In this document: in pieces, positions 17,302-26,186 of the stretch
Numbering within the stretch: the first letter of the stretch is position 1
Layout: the number at the start of each line of letters is the position of its first letter
From: Desulfofundulus salinus
GTDB lineage: Bacteria; Bacillota; Desulfotomaculia; Desulfotomaculales; Desulfovirgulaceae
DNA: 64,000 nt
NCBI RefSeq assembly: GCF_003627965.1
Contig: NZ_RBWE01000001.1
Location: 1,040,588 to 1,104,587, forward strand
Direction: 5' to 3'
Made by a program: the position numbers and the translations under genes
The notes under the pieces: generated by a model
Database searches by the model: none
What the model saw: only the letters and a program-made list of their open reading frames with translations
Told to the model about the DNA's origin: nothing

Positions 17302-17360
17302 GAAAATGCTCTGACCAAAAAACTTGCCGGTTAATCAGCTGATTGAAGGGAAGGTATTTC

Positions 17361-18839
17361 ATGTTGAAGGAAATTGGCCTGGGTCTGGTTTTGGCCGGTA
17401 TCCTTTTCCTGCTCATCAACGGCCATGATGTAACTCCCCTGATCTTTGTGGGCGCGGCCGGGGCGGGTTTATATTATGTGGCCCGGTCCCGCGGCCTGCT
17501 GGCCCGCAACTTTGCGGGTGAACAGGTGATTTCCCGGCAAGAGATTTCCTTTGCCGATATCGGCGGTCAGGCGGCAGCCATTCAGGAATTGCGCGAGGCC
17601 CTTGATTTTATTAAAAACTATCACCATATCCAAAAGCTGGGTATCAGGCCTTTAAAGGGCATTTTGTTGACGGGGCCGCCTGGCACAGGGAAAACCCTGC
17701 TGGCCCGGGCGGCGGCCAGTTATACCGATGCCGCCTTTGTGGCCTGCAGCGGTTCGGAATTTATCGAAATGTATGCCGGGGTAGGTGCCCAGCGGGTAAG
17801 GCGCCTCTTCCAGGCGGCCCGGGAAAGTGCGTTAAAGCAGGGCAAGAAGCATGCCCTGATCTTTATTGACGAGATCGATATTCTCGGTGCCAGGCGGGGA
17901 CAAACCACCAGCCACCACGAATATGATCAGACCCTTAACCAGCTGCTGGTGGAGATGGACGGCCTGAAGGTGGATGACAAGGTGCAGGTACTGGTGGTGG
18001 CGGCCACCAACCGGGTGGATATGCTGGACCCTGCCCTGTTAAGGCCCGGTCGCTTTGACCGCCAGGTAAGGGTGGATTTGCCGGACAAGCAGGGAAGACT
18101 GGAAATTTTAAAGCTGCACACCAAAAATAAACCCCTGGCCGGTGATGTTTCCCTGGAGGCTCTGGCCAAGGAAACCTTTGGCTTCAGCGGTGCCCATTTG
18201 GAGAGCCTGGCCAATGAGGCAGCCATTCTGGCCATGCGCGAGGGTTGCGAAGTCATCCACCAGCGGCATTTCCACGAAGCAGTGGATAAGGTCATGATGG
18301 GCGACCGGCTGGATCGCCGGCCCGCCCCGGCCGAGTTGAGGCGGGTGGCCATCCACGAAACCGGCCATGCCCTCTTAAGTGAGCTGGTGAGAAGTGGTTC
18401 CGTATCCACCCTGACCATTACTCCCCGGGGGCAGGCCCTGGGTTACATGCGCCAGATCCCCGAAGACGACACCTATTTGTACACCAGGGACTACCTGGAG
18501 AATCAGATTGCCGTCATGCTGGCCGGAGCAGTGGCCGAGGAATTGATCCTGGGCAATCGTAGCACTGGCGCGGGCAACGATTTCCGGGAGGCCACCCGCG
18601 TGGCAGAGCAGATTATCAGAAACGGCATGTCCCGTCTGGGTGTGGTGGATGTGGAAAGTCTTCCCGGCGGTTTACGTTACCGGGTGCTTACGGAAATTCT
18701 GCGGGAACAGGAGGAACGGGTACGTTCCTACCTGAGTGAAAAGCGGAGTGTCCTGGAACGGGTGGCCCAGTTGCTTTTAGAGCAGGAAAAGGTTACCGGC
18801 GAGGAGTTCCGTAGATTGATCGACCCGCCGGCTGCATAA
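17361..18839 (+). CDS. FtsH-like AAA+ zinc protease with short membrane anchor
   Basis: 492 residues. Two closely spaced hydrophobic segments (residues 5-45) replace the usual FtsH external domain. The AAA+ module follows with Walker A GPPGTGKT, Walker B LIFIDEIDILG and second region of homology TNRVDMLDPALLRPGRFDRQ. The M41 protease has zinc motif HETGH near residue 340 and a later conserved acidic residue in GNDFREATRVAEQII. It is probably an ATP-dependent membrane protease, but shorter than housekeeping FtsH (about 600-650), so it is likely a paralogue. ATG 17361 is preferred over TTG 17343 because AAGGGAAGG lies just before it. Confidence 0.9.
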   Translation: MLKEIGLGLVLAGILFLLINGHDVTPLIFVGAAGAGLYYVARSRGLLARNFAGEQVISRQEISFADIGGQAAAIQELREALDFIKNYHHIQKLGIRPLKGILLTGPPGTGKTLLARAAASYTDAAFVACSGSEFIEMYAGVGAQRVRRLFQAARESALKQGKKHALIFIDEIDILGARRGQTTSHHEYDQTLNQLLVEMDGLKVDDKVQVLVVAATNRVDMLDPALLRPGRFDRQVRVDLPDKQGRLEILKLHTKNKPLAGDVSLEALAKETFGFSGAHLESLANEAAILAMREGCEVIHQRHFHEAVDKVMMGDRLDRRPAPAELRRVAIHETGHALLSELVRSGSVSTLTITPRGQALGYMRQIPEDDTYLYTRDYLENQIAVMLAGAVAEELILGNRSTGAGNDFREATRVAEQIIRNGMSRLGVVDVESLPGGLRYRVLTEILREQEERVRSYLSEKRSVLERVAQLLLEQEKVTGEEFRRLIDPPAA

Positions 18840-18869
18840 CAGGGGAGACAAAGGGGTAAATTTGATGGA

Positions 18870-18894
18870 GGGGAGGTCGCCTTCTGACCTCCCC
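18870..18894 (+). terminator. Hairpin between the FtsH-like gene and cinA
   Basis: GGGGAGGTC-GCCTTCT-GACCTCCCC is a perfect 9-base stem, with a weak T run (ATTTTT) starting 8 bases later. A terminator is likely but not ideal. Confidence 0.5.
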
Positions 18895-18996
18895 GTACTA
18901 CATTTTTCCGGCGGCGGCAGGGTTTCGAGGGGGCCTGGCGAAAAGATAAATGAAGGAGAGGCAAGCAGGGATAGGAAAGGGCAGGGAAGTGAGCAT

Positions 18997-20238
18997 ATGC
19001 AGGCCGAGCTAATTTTCACCGGTACCGAACTGCTTTTAGGAGAGGTGCTGAATACCCATGCCCAGTATCTGGGCCGGCAAATGGCGGCCCATGGGATTGA
19101 GGTTATCCTGCACACCACTGTGGGCGATAACTGGGACCGTCTGGCCCAGGTTCTAAAGGCCGCCCTGGAAAGGGCGGATCTGATCATTGTTACCGGCGGT
19201 CTGGGTCCCACCACTGATGACCTGACCAAGGATACGGTAGCCCGGGTGCTGGGGTTACCCATGGTACTCGATGAGCCAACGATGCAGTGGCTCCGGGAGT
19301 TCATGGCCCGGCGGGGGACGCCCGTGTCCGAGAGTATGGCCAGGCAGGCCTACTTCCCCGCAGGGGCCAAAGTGTTACCCAATCCCGCAGGTACCGCCCC
19401 GGGGGCCATGCTGGAACACCAGGGCAAGGTGGTCATCCTCCTTCCCGGACCGCCGCGGGAACTAAAAGCCATGTTTGAGACCTCGGTGGTTCCCTACCTG
19501 GCCTCCCTGGGCAACCCGGGGATGGTTACCCGCACCAGATTGCTCAAGGTGACCGGTATCTCTGAATCGGAGGTCCAGGAGCTCATCGGCGACCTGGGGG
19601 GACAGGACAACCCCGGAATAGCCTACGTGGCCAAGCCCGGCGAAGTGCATGTGCGCATTAGTGCCCGGGCTGCCGACGGTGCTGTCGCCGAACAAATGAT
19701 AACCGGGTTGCTGGAGAAGGTGCGGGAACGCCTGGCCGGTTACCTGTTTGGGATGGATGACGACGTCCTGGAGGAGGTGGTGGGACGGTTGCTGGCTCAA
19801 AATGGCTTGACCTGCGCCCTGGCGGAATCCTGTACCGGTGGATTGACCGCCGCCCGCTTAACCTCCGTACCCGGCAGTTCCGAGTATTTTTTGGGCAGTA
19901 TCGTGGCTTACGATAACCGGGTTAAGGAAAAAGTCCTGGGTGTCCCGGCCGAGACTCTTCAAGCCCATGGTGCCGTAAGCCAGCAAACTGCCGTGGCCAT
20001 GGCCGAAGGAGTGAGATCCCTTGCCGGAGCACATTTGGGGCTGTCCATTACGGGTATTGCCGGGCCGGGCGGGGGCACCCCGGCCAAACCGGTAGGGCTG
20101 ACTTATATTGCCCTGGCTGCCCCCGATGGTACCAGGTGCCGGGAATTTCACTTTCCCGGCCACCGTCAGGCGGTGAGACAGGGGGCGGCCAACGCCGCCC
20201 TGAACATGATCCGCCTTTATTTACTCACCCGGTTCTAG
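18997..20238 (+). CDS. cinA: CinA, nicotinamide-nucleotide amidase/competence-damage protein
   Basis: 413 residues. The N-terminal MoaB-like (COG1058) domain shows FTGTELLLGEVLNTHAQYLG and TGGLGPTTDDLTKD. The C-terminal CinA domain (from residue 255) shows LAESCTGGLTAARLTSVPGSS and GIAGPGGGTPAKPVG. CinA proteins hydrolyse ADP-ribose and deamidate NMN, recycling pyridine nucleotides. An open frame continues upstream to 18862, but ATG 18997 gives the family's conserved MQAELIFTGTE start and has AGGGAAGTGAG before it. The cinA-recA pair is widespread; here azlDC is inserted between them in opposite orientation. Confidence 0.94.
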   Translation: MQAELIFTGTELLLGEVLNTHAQYLGRQMAAHGIEVILHTTVGDNWDRLAQVLKAALERADLIIVTGGLGPTTDDLTKDTVARVLGLPMVLDEPTMQWLREFMARRGTPVSESMARQAYFPAGAKVLPNPAGTAPGAMLEHQGKVVILLPGPPRELKAMFETSVVPYLASLGNPGMVTRTRLLKVTGISESEVQELIGDLGGQDNPGIAYVAKPGEVHVRISARAADGAVAEQMITGLLEKVRERLAGYLFGMDDDVLEEVVGRLLAQNGLTCALAESCTGGLTAARLTSVPGSSEYFLGSIVAYDNRVKEKVLGVPAETLQAHGAVSQQTAVAMAEGVRSLAGAHLGLSITGIAGPGGGTPAKPVGLTYIALAAPDGTRCREFHFPGHRQAVRQGAANAALNMIRLYLLTRF

Positions 20239-20555
20239 TCCAGGGCATTTAAAAGGATCATGGAGGCTACGCCTACCAGCAGGGTGAAAAGTAAGCTCCT
20301 GGTTTTGACGGCCACCAGAAAGGTGGGAATGGCGGCCAGGAGGTTCTTGTTCTCGAGCGTTAGTGCCGGCTTCCCCCCGGCCAGAAAAATTTCCGGGGCA
20401 ATCAGGGCCGCCAGTACGGCTGCCGGTACGTAACCCAGCCACCTGGCCCAGAGCGGAGGGATCTGGATCCGGCTTAAAAGTAAAAGCGGGGTCATCCGGA
20501 ACAGGTAATTTAACGCGGCGATACCGAGGATGATCGTCCAGATGGTTTTTTCCAT
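20235..20555 (-). CDS. azlD: AzlD-type branched-chain amino acid export subunit
   Basis: 106 residues with four hydrophobic segments, starting [27 protein letters not shown], the family's typical opening. AzlD works with AzlC as a two-part exporter of branched-chain or related amino acids. It overlaps the 3' end of azlC by 46 bases. Its stop shares the palindrome CTAG (20235-20238) with the stop of the convergent cinA, so the two genes end on top of each other. Confidence 0.85.
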   Translation of the reverse strand: MEKTIWTIILGIAALNYLFRMTPLLLLSRIQIPPLWARWLGYVPAAVLAALIAPEIFLAGGKPALTLENKNLLAAIPTFLVAVKTRSLLFTLLVGVASMILLNALD

Positions 20556-21223
20556 TTTTCCATCAACACTCCCACCGTAGCGGCCAGGATAGTGGCCACA
20601 ATGATATTCCATCCGCCGCCGATCATGGAGGCCACCACGACCGAAACCAGCCCGGCCAGGCAGGCTACCATGATGGTGACGCTGTTTCTCAACTGCAGGA
20701 TTAACAGGCTAATAAACATGGCCGTGAGGGCAAAATTAAGCCCCCAGCGGGCGGTATCCCCCAGCAGCCTGCCCAGTATTCCTCCCGCCGCACTGCCTCC
20801 TAACCAGGCCATGTGGGCAGTGACGAACAACCCGGTGAGGTACCACTGGTTAGCGGGCTTTTCGCCCATCCGGCCCATAGCCACGGCGTAGGTTTCATCG
20901 GTGATGCCGTGGGCCAGGAAAGAGAGTACGGGAGCGGTCATACGGGAAAGATGGGGTGCCAGGGAGGCACTTAAAAGTATTAAGCGGGAATTGACCAGCA
21001 TAATGGCGGCAATAATGCTGGCCGGGGCCGCCCCGGCTCCCAGCATGCCCACGGCAATAAACTGGGCCGAGCCGGAATAGATCATGAAAGACATGGCCAG
21101 CACCTGGCCAATGGAAAGGTGGCTGGAGCGGGCCAGCACCCCGAAGGCCATGGCCAGGGGGAGGTAGCCCAGCACAACAGGCAGGGCGTCCTTGACCCCC
21201 AGCAGGAAATGTCTTTTGTTCAT
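20510..21223 (-). CDS. azlC: AzlC family branched-chain amino acid exporter
   Basis: 237 residues with about seven membrane segments. The motifs [26 protein letters not shown] and [13 protein letters not shown] are the family signature. With AzlD it forms an exporter (azaleucine resistance in Bacillus, YgaZH in E. coli). The ATG lies 112 bases from recA on the other strand, giving a divergent control region. The last 15 codons overlap azlD. Confidence 0.9.
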   Translation of the reverse strand: MNKRHFLLGVKDALPVVLGYLPLAMAFGVLARSSHLSIGQVLAMSFMIYSGSAQFIAVGMLGAGAAPASIIAAIMLVNSRLILLSASLAPHLSRMTAPVLSFLAHGITDETYAVAMGRMGEKPANQWYLTGLFVTAHMAWLGGSAAGGILGRLLGDTARWGLNFALTAMFISLLILQLRNSVTIMVACLAGLVSVVVASMIGGGWNIIVATILAATVGVLMEKWKKPSGRSSSVSPR

Positions 21224-21335
21224 CTTTTACCTGTCCTCTCCTTTCCGTACGATTATAATCATAATCCATCGCGTTAGTTGTGGCCAGGCCTTTTTGGCCG
21301 AGTCCGGTGACTTCTTTTTTAAGGTGGTGTTGGGA

Positions 21336-22367
21336 ATGTCCAATGAGAGATTAAAGGTTCTGGAAGCGACCCTGAGTAAAATTGAACAGAATTTCGGTAA
21401 AGGGGCCATCATGAGACTGGGCGAGACTGCCAGGCTCAACGTGGAGGTGATTCCCACCGGTGCCCTGTCCCTGGATATTGCCCTGGGGGTGGGCGGGGTG
21501 CCCCGGGGCCGGGTGGTGGAAATCTTCGGTCCGGAGTCTTCGGGCAAGACCACCGTGGCCCTGCATATTATCGCCGAAGCCCAAAAAGCCGGCGGCATTG
21601 CCGCTTTTATTGATGCGGAACATGCCCTGGATCCGGTTTACGCCAAAAACCTGGGGGTGGATATTGAAAATCTGCTGGTGTCCCAGCCCGACACCGGCGA
21701 GCAGGCCCTGGAGATCTGTGAAGCGCTGGTACGGAGCGGTGCTATAGACGTGGTGGTCATCGACTCGGTGGCGGCCCTGGTGCCAAAGGCGGAAATTGAA
21801 GGGGAAATGGGCGAGCTCCAGGTCGGCCTGCAGGCCCGCCTGATGTCCCAGGCCTTGCGCAAACTAACCGGTGCCATCAGTAAATCCCGCACTACGGCCA
21901 TTTTTATTAACCAGTTGCGGGAAAAGGTGGGCATAATGTTTGGCAACCCGGAGACCACACCCGGCGGCAGGGCGCTAAAGTTTTACGCTTCCGTACGCCT
22001 GGAGGTGCGCAAGCTGGAAGCATTAAAGCAGGGTTCGGACATCATTGGCTGCCGGACCCGGGTGAAGGTAGTCAAAAACAAGCTGGCTCCGCCCTTCAAA
22101 CAAGCAGATTTTGATATCATGTACGGTACGGGGATTTCCAGGGAAGGGACGCTTTTGGATCTGGCCACAGAGATGAAGATCGTCACCAAAAGCGGCACCT
22201 GGTATTCTTACGGAGAGGAACGGCTGGGACAGGGCCGGGAGAATGTGAAGGAATACTTGCGGGATCACCCGGAGGTAGCCCGGGAAATTGAGCAAAAAAT
22301 CCGCCAGCAACTGCAGATGGGCGGCATTAAGATGGCTTCAGCAGGCGATCAGACCACAGAGGAGTAA
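21336..22367 (+). CDS. recA: Recombinase A
   Basis: RecA (343 residues) binds single-stranded DNA, drives strand exchange and triggers LexA cleavage. Walker A is GPESSGKTT near residue 66, and the ATP-binding and L1/L2 stretches ([22 protein letters not shown]) are intact. ATG 21336 is selected because [23 protein letters not shown] fits the family start and AAGGTGG precedes it; the longer open frame upstream is not coding. I found no CGAAC-N4-GTTCG LexA box in the 112-base gap to azlC. Confidence 0.98.
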   Translation: MSNERLKVLEATLSKIEQNFGKGAIMRLGETARLNVEVIPTGALSLDIALGVGGVPRGRVVEIFGPESSGKTTVALHIIAEAQKAGGIAAFIDAEHALDPVYAKNLGVDIENLLVSQPDTGEQALEICEALVRSGAIDVVVIDSVAALVPKAEIEGEMGELQVGLQARLMSQALRKLTGAISKSRTTAIFINQLREKVGIMFGNPETTPGGRALKFYASVRLEVRKLEALKQGSDIIGCRTRVKVVKNKLAPPFKQADFDIMYGTGISREGTLLDLATEMKIVTKSGTWYSYGEERLGQGRENVKEYLRDHPEVAREIEQKIRQQLQMGGIKMASAGDQTTEE

Positions 22368-22431
22368 TTTTGAACTGCTGGGATGTTAACAACTACCAGT
22401 TGTGTTACCCGTTGCCAGTGAGGGATGAACC

Positions 22432-22460
22432 TTGACATTCTCTAATAAAATATATAGAAT
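22432..22460 (+). promoter_or_regulatory. Near-consensus sigma-A promoter
   Basis: TTGACA (22432-22437), 17-base spacer, TAGAAT (22455-22460). It is one of the best promoters of the window, yet no gene begins within 270 bases. Confidence 0.85.
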
Positions 22461-22466
22461 TATCGT

Positions 22467-22651
22467 TGGGAGAAAATAGAATTGGTTACTACTGGTACGG
22501 GTTTGAAATAGATACAACCTTCCCAAAAGGAAGGAACATAACCTCAAGATTGACCTCTGAAAAAGGGGTTTAAGGGGTTTTTCTGCCCGTGTCCGAAAAC
22601 AAAAAGTAGTACCGATTCTTTTTCTACCGAGTTTGACTCGGTCTTTTTTTT
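22467..22651 (+). ncRNA. Small RNA candidate, 6S-like
   Basis: A transcript of about 185 bases is defined by the promoter above and the terminator at 22626-22651. Its ends pair in a long closing helix: AGAATTGGTTACTAC (22478-22492) with GTAGTACCGATTCT (22606-22619), with one bulge. A GTACGGG/CCCGTGT helix continues inward past an asymmetric bubble, and CCTTCC/GGAAGG forms an inner hairpin. Length, own strong promoter and closing-stem-plus-bubble form fit 6S RNA, but the primary sequence gives no proof. It could also be an attenuated leader of rny, whose start lies 85 bases downstream. Confidence 0.5.
22626..22651 (+). terminator. Terminator of the small RNA
   Basis: ACCGAG-TTTGA-CTCGGT, C, then eight T. 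Confidence 0.88.
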
Positions 22652-22736
22652 GTATACCTGTAACATCCCGGCAGGCCCGGCGGGCTAAAAAGCTGGGGAT
22701 ACCTGCAGGGAGCATGCGTTAAGGAGGTGAGATAAT

Positions 22737-24275
22737 TTGCAAGCCATTACCGTAGTCGTAACAGTGATCGCCGCAGTGGTTGCTTTTGCCATTGGGTATC
22801 TGGTTCGCAAATACCTGGTAGAGGCCAAGATTGCTTCGGCCGAAACTGAAGCCAGGAAGATAATAGAAGAGGCAGAAAAGGCTGCAGAGGCGAAAAAACG
22901 GGAAGCTATCCTTGAGGCTAAAGAAGAGGTCTTGCGGTTACGGAATGAGATGGAGAGGGAGAACAAGGAGCGCCGGTCCGAGCTACAGCGCCTGGAACGG
23001 CGACTGCTGCAAAAGGAGGAAACCCTCGACCGTAAAATTGAGTCCATTGAACGCAAGGAAGAAGCCCTTAACCGCAAGGAGGCAGAGATTGAAAGTCTAA
23101 AAGCGCGTTTAAGCGAGATTTATCAACAACAGGTTAGCGAACTTGAACGGATCTCGGGGCTAACTTCAGAGGAAGCACGTCAGCAGCTACTTGCCGGCAT
23201 TGAAAAGGAAGTGCAACACGAAGCGGCCCTGATGATCAAGGATGTGGAAAACAAGGCCCGGGAGGAGGCGGAAAGGCGCGCCCGGGAGATTATTTCCCTG
23301 GCCATTCAGCGGTGTGCCGCAGATCACGTCACCGAAACTACGGTGGCGGTTATTCCCCTGCCCAGCGATGAGATGAAGGGGCGCATCATTGGCCGGGAAG
23401 GGCGCAACATTCGCGCTTTTGAAACTCTAACCGGGATCGATTTAATTATCGACGACACTCCGGAAGCAGTAATTCTATCGGGGTTTGATCCCATCCGGCG
23501 GGAAATTGCCCGTATTGCCCTGGAAAAGCTCATCGTTGACGGGCGCATTCACCCCGCCCGGATTGAAGAAATGGTTGAGAAGGCCCGCAAGGAAGTGGAA
23601 GCCCAAATTCGCGAGGCCGGGGAACAGGCCACCTTCGAAACCGGGGTGCACGGTTTGCATCCCGAGCTAATCACCCTTTTAGGACGTTTAAAATTCCGTA
23701 CCAGCTACGGGCAAAACGTCCTCAAACACTCCATTGAAGTGGCTCACCTGGCCGGACTGATGGCCGCTGAACTGGGCGTGGACGCACAAATAGCCAAACG
23801 GGCCGGTTTGTTGCACGACATCGGCAAGGCGGTGGACCACGAGGTAGAGGGTCCCCACGTATCCATTGGCGTGGAGCTGGCCAAAAAGTACCGCGAGCAT
23901 CCCGAGGTAATCAACGCCATTGCCGCCCACCATGGGGATCAGGAAGCCCAGACCATTACTGCGGTGCTGGTACAGGCGGCCGATGCCATATCGGCGGCCC
24001 GACCGGGAGCCCGGCGGGAAACCTTAGAGGCCTATATCAAGAGGCTACAGAAGCTGGAAGAGATCGCCGGCTCCTTTGAGGGTGTGGAAAAATGCTATGC
24101 CATCCAGGCAGGGCGGGAGATCAGGATTATGGTTAAGCCAGATAAGGTTGATGACCTGGGAGCCGTCCGCCTGGGTCGGGAAATTGCCAAGAAAATCGAA
24201 AAAGAACTGGACTATCCGGGTCAGATTAAGGTGACCATTATACGGGAAACCCGGGTGGTGGATTACGCGAAATGA
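22737..24275 (+). CDS. rny: Ribonuclease Y
   Basis: Membrane-anchored endoribonuclease of 512 residues that starts mRNA decay in Gram-positive bacteria. One N-terminal membrane segment (residues 3-22) is followed by a long coiled coil (30-175). Then come a KH domain ([15 protein letters not shown], near residue 220) and an HD domain with [10 protein letters not shown] near residue 360 carrying the metal-binding His-Asp pair. Start is TTG with AAGGAGGTGA, a perfect ribosome site, 7 bases upstream. The recA-rny-ymdB-spoVS order is as in Bacillus. Confidence 0.97.
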   Translation: MQAITVVVTVIAAVVAFAIGYLVRKYLVEAKIASAETEARKIIEEAEKAAEAKKREAILEAKEEVLRLRNEMERENKERRSELQRLERRLLQKEETLDRKIESIERKEEALNRKEAEIESLKARLSEIYQQQVSELERISGLTSEEARQQLLAGIEKEVQHEAALMIKDVENKAREEAERRAREIISLAIQRCAADHVTETTVAVIPLPSDEMKGRIIGREGRNIRAFETLTGIDLIIDDTPEAVILSGFDPIRREIARIALEKLIVDGRIHPARIEEMVEKARKEVEAQIREAGEQATFETGVHGLHPELITLLGRLKFRTSYGQNVLKHSIEVAHLAGLMAAELGVDAQIAKRAGLLHDIGKAVDHEVEGPHVSIGVELAKKYREHPEVINAIAAHHGDQEAQTITAVLVQAADAISAARPGARRETLEAYIKRLQKLEEIAGSFEGVEKCYAIQAGREIRIMVKPDKVDDLGAVRLGREIAKKIEKELDYPGQIKVTIIRETRVVDYAK

Positions 24276-24383
24276 CCCCGTACAGGGGTCATTTCCCTTC
24301 CATGGAATAAATTTTTTTTTGAACTACCTCCGGAAAGAGGCAGGAACTCGCCCGATAAAACCGAATTTAAACGTATTGCTGGT

Positions 24384-24920
24384 ATGAGGGATAAAAGGAA
24401 GGTGAATTTTTTGGTTACGGGCAGGGAAGACGTTACAGATAGTGTGGGATTGTTAATTTCCATCCTGGTGCGTTACCCCGAGGTGGCCACCATTAATTTT
24501 GATCCCGGCAGGCAGGTTTTGAAGTTTACCTTCATTGCTTCCCGGGTCCTTAATCGCCGGGAGATAGCAGCAGTAAAAGAAAAGCTGCTTGATAGTATAG
24601 AGGTTTTCAGCATGCTGGAAGGCAAACAGACCCGGGTTAGCCTCATCGACCATCAAATCTGCGACCACCTGACCATGATTGAGGTTCAGCGTGATGTGGA
24701 AACCCTGGTTCAGGAAGAAATAGCCCTTATCGTACAGCTTTTGCGCCAGCTTCTGAACGATAACCTGGTTGCCGAAGCCAATGATTCCCTCTTTGAAGAG
24801 GATCTGCTGATCCAGGAAGAAATTATTGAACACATGCTTGACAGCATGCGCGCTGCAGCCGAAGACAAGCATCTTTTTGCCTTTCGTGAGGACGGTCGCG
24901 TACTGGTTTTTAACAAGTGA
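24384..24920 (+). CDS. Unknown acidic protein between rny and ymdB
   Basis: 178 residues from ATG 24384. A TTG at 24411 is perhaps the real start, as AAGGAAGGTG (24396-24404) is well placed for it, giving about 169 residues. An alpha/beta N-terminal part (TDSVGLLISILVRYPEVATINFD) is followed by a long helical acidic region rich in Glu and Leu. I do not recognise the family. It sits 108 bases after rny and ends at the GTG region of ymdB, so co-expression is likely. Nothing indicates a catalytic function. Confidence 0.75.
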   Translation: MRDKRKVNFLVTGREDVTDSVGLLISILVRYPEVATINFDPGRQVLKFTFIASRVLNRREIAAVKEKLLDSIEVFSMLEGKQTRVSLIDHQICDHLTMIEVQRDVETLVQEEIALIVQLLRQLLNDNLVAEANDSLFEEDLLIQEEIIEHMLDSMRAAAEDKHLFAFREDGRVLVFNK

Positions 24921-24937
24921 CCAGGGGGAAACCTCCA

Positions 24938-25717
24938 GTGCGTTTGCTTTTCATCGGCGATATTGTAGGCCGCCCCGGCAGGCGGGCTTTAAAAGAAAAC
25001 CTGCCCGGGCTGCAGCGGGAACTGGACATCGATTTTATTGTGGCCAACGGTGAAAATGCCGCCGGAGGTAACGGCATTACCCGGGAAGTGGCCAGGGAAC
25101 TTCTGGCCAGCGGCATTGATGTCATCACCATGGGCAATCACGTTTGGGATCACAAGGAAATCTTCGACCTTATCGAACAGGAAAAAAGGATCTTGCGCCC
25201 GGCCAATTATCCTCCCGGGGTACCGGGGGCGGGTTTTTACGTATATGAGACCGGGCGTAATGGAAAGATAGCCGTTTTAAACCTGGCCGGACGCGTTTTT
25301 ATGTCCGAACTTGATTGTCCCTTCCGTAAGGCAGACCAGTTGCTCGCCCAGCTGGGGGGGGTAACCAGGGTGATCCTGGTGGATTTTCATGCCGAAGCTA
25401 CCTCGGAAAAAATGGCTATGGGCTGGTATCTGGCCGGACGGGTATCGGCAGTTTGCGGTACCCATACCCACGTCCAGACGGCCGATGAACGCATTTTACC
25501 CGGTGGCACGGCTTACATTACCGATGTGGGCATGACCGGTCCCCGGGATTCGGTGATTGGCGTTAAAAAGGAGCTGGTGCTGAGCAAGTTTCTCACCCAG
25601 TTGCCCCGCCGCTTTGAGGTAGCCTCCGGGCCCTACCAGTTCAATGCGGTGGTCATTGACATTGATGATGAAACCGGTGAAGCGCGGGAAATCAGGAGGA
25701 TACAAAATTACGAATAA
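24938..25717 (+). CDS. ymdB: YmdB-type metallophosphoesterase
   Basis: 259 residues of the TIGR00282 family, phosphodiesterases acting on 2',3'-cyclic nucleotides that affect biofilm and motility decisions in Bacillus. Metal ligands are seen in FIGDIVGRPG (Asp), VANGENAAGG (Asn, Glu), TMGNHVWDHKE (Asn-His), and in DFHAEATSEK and GTHTHVQTAD (His). I chose GTG 24938 because VRLLFIGDIVGRPG is the family start. A GTG at 24917 overlapping the previous stop would add seven residues. Its product may work with RNase Y, the gene two places upstream. Confidence 0.92.
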   Translation: MRLLFIGDIVGRPGRRALKENLPGLQRELDIDFIVANGENAAGGNGITREVARELLASGIDVITMGNHVWDHKEIFDLIEQEKRILRPANYPPGVPGAGFYVYETGRNGKIAVLNLAGRVFMSELDCPFRKADQLLAQLGGVTRVILVDFHAEATSEKMAMGWYLAGRVSAVCGTHTHVQTADERILPGGTAYITDVGMTGPRDSVIGVKKELVLSKFLTQLPRRFEVASGPYQFNAVVIDIDDETGEAREIRRIQNYE

Positions 25718-25758
25718 TCAGAAGTTAGAAAAAAGATTCCGAAAGGGTGCGTCATAAA

Positions 25759-25787
25759 AAAGGAATTTTTTTGACCTTAGCGAATAT
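25759..25787 (+). promoter_or_regulatory. spoVS: Sigma-H-type promoter of spoVS
   Basis: AAAGGAATT (25759-25767) and GCGAATAT with GAAT at 25782-25785, separated by 14 bases between AGGAATT and GAAT, fit the early-sporulation sigma-H consensus (AGGAWWT, GAAT). A sigma-A-like pair, TTGACC (25771-25776) and TATGAA (25794-25799), overlaps it. In Bacillus spoVS depends on sigma-H. Confidence 0.55.
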
Positions 25788-25851
25788 ATAATTTATGAAC
25801 TGCAGCAGGTGCCGGAAAAATATTTCCACAGAAGAAGGAGGTCTTTGGCGC

Positions 25852-26112
25852 ATGGAAGTATTAAAAGTTTCAGCAAAGTCCAACCCAAATTCTGTCGCTG
25901 GAGCCCTGGCCGGGGTTCTCCGTGAGCGTGGCTGTGCGGAAATACAGGCCATCGGTGCCGGTGCCCTTAACCAGGCCGTAAAAGCGGTAGCCATTGCCCG
26001 AGGATTCGTAGCGCCCCATGGAATGGACCTGATCTGCATACCTGCCTTCACCGATATTATCATTGACGGGGAAGAAAGAACAGCCATCAAATTAATAGTA
26101 GAGCCCAGATAA
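25852..26112 (+). CDS. spoVS: Stage V sporulation protein S
   Basis: An 86-residue Alba-like protein, nearly invariant in the family: MEVLKVSAKSNPNSVAGALAG at the start, then GCAEIQAIGAGALNQAVKA and CIPAFTDIIIDGEERTAIK. It is needed for progression of sporulation past stage V and affects septation; a nucleic-acid binding role is suggested by its fold. ATG 25852 follows an AGAAGGAGG site at 25831-25841 at somewhat wide spacing; an open frame reaches 25795 but is not part of the family. A terminator follows. Confidence 0.96.
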   Translation: MEVLKVSAKSNPNSVAGALAGVLRERGCAEIQAIGAGALNQAVKAVAIARGFVAPHGMDLICIPAFTDIIIDGEERTAIKLIVEPR

Positions 26113-26142
26113 AAATTGAAATAGTAAATTTTTTGCAGGCGG

Positions 26143-26177
26143 CCTGTTTATTCCGTCGACGAATAAACAGGTTTTTT
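26143..26177 (+). terminator. Terminator of spoVS
   Basis: CCTGTTTATTC-CGTCGAC-GAATAAACAGG, an 11-base perfect stem, then TTTTTT. Confidence 0.93.
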
Positions 26178-26186
26178 AGTTCGCTT

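Noticed and set aside
18862-18996. 45-codon extension of cinA
   Set aside because: It runs through a hairpin, and the conserved CinA start is at 18997.
21224-21335. LexA operator before recA
   Set aside because: No CGAAC-N4-GTTCG or close variant was found; a diverged box cannot be excluded.
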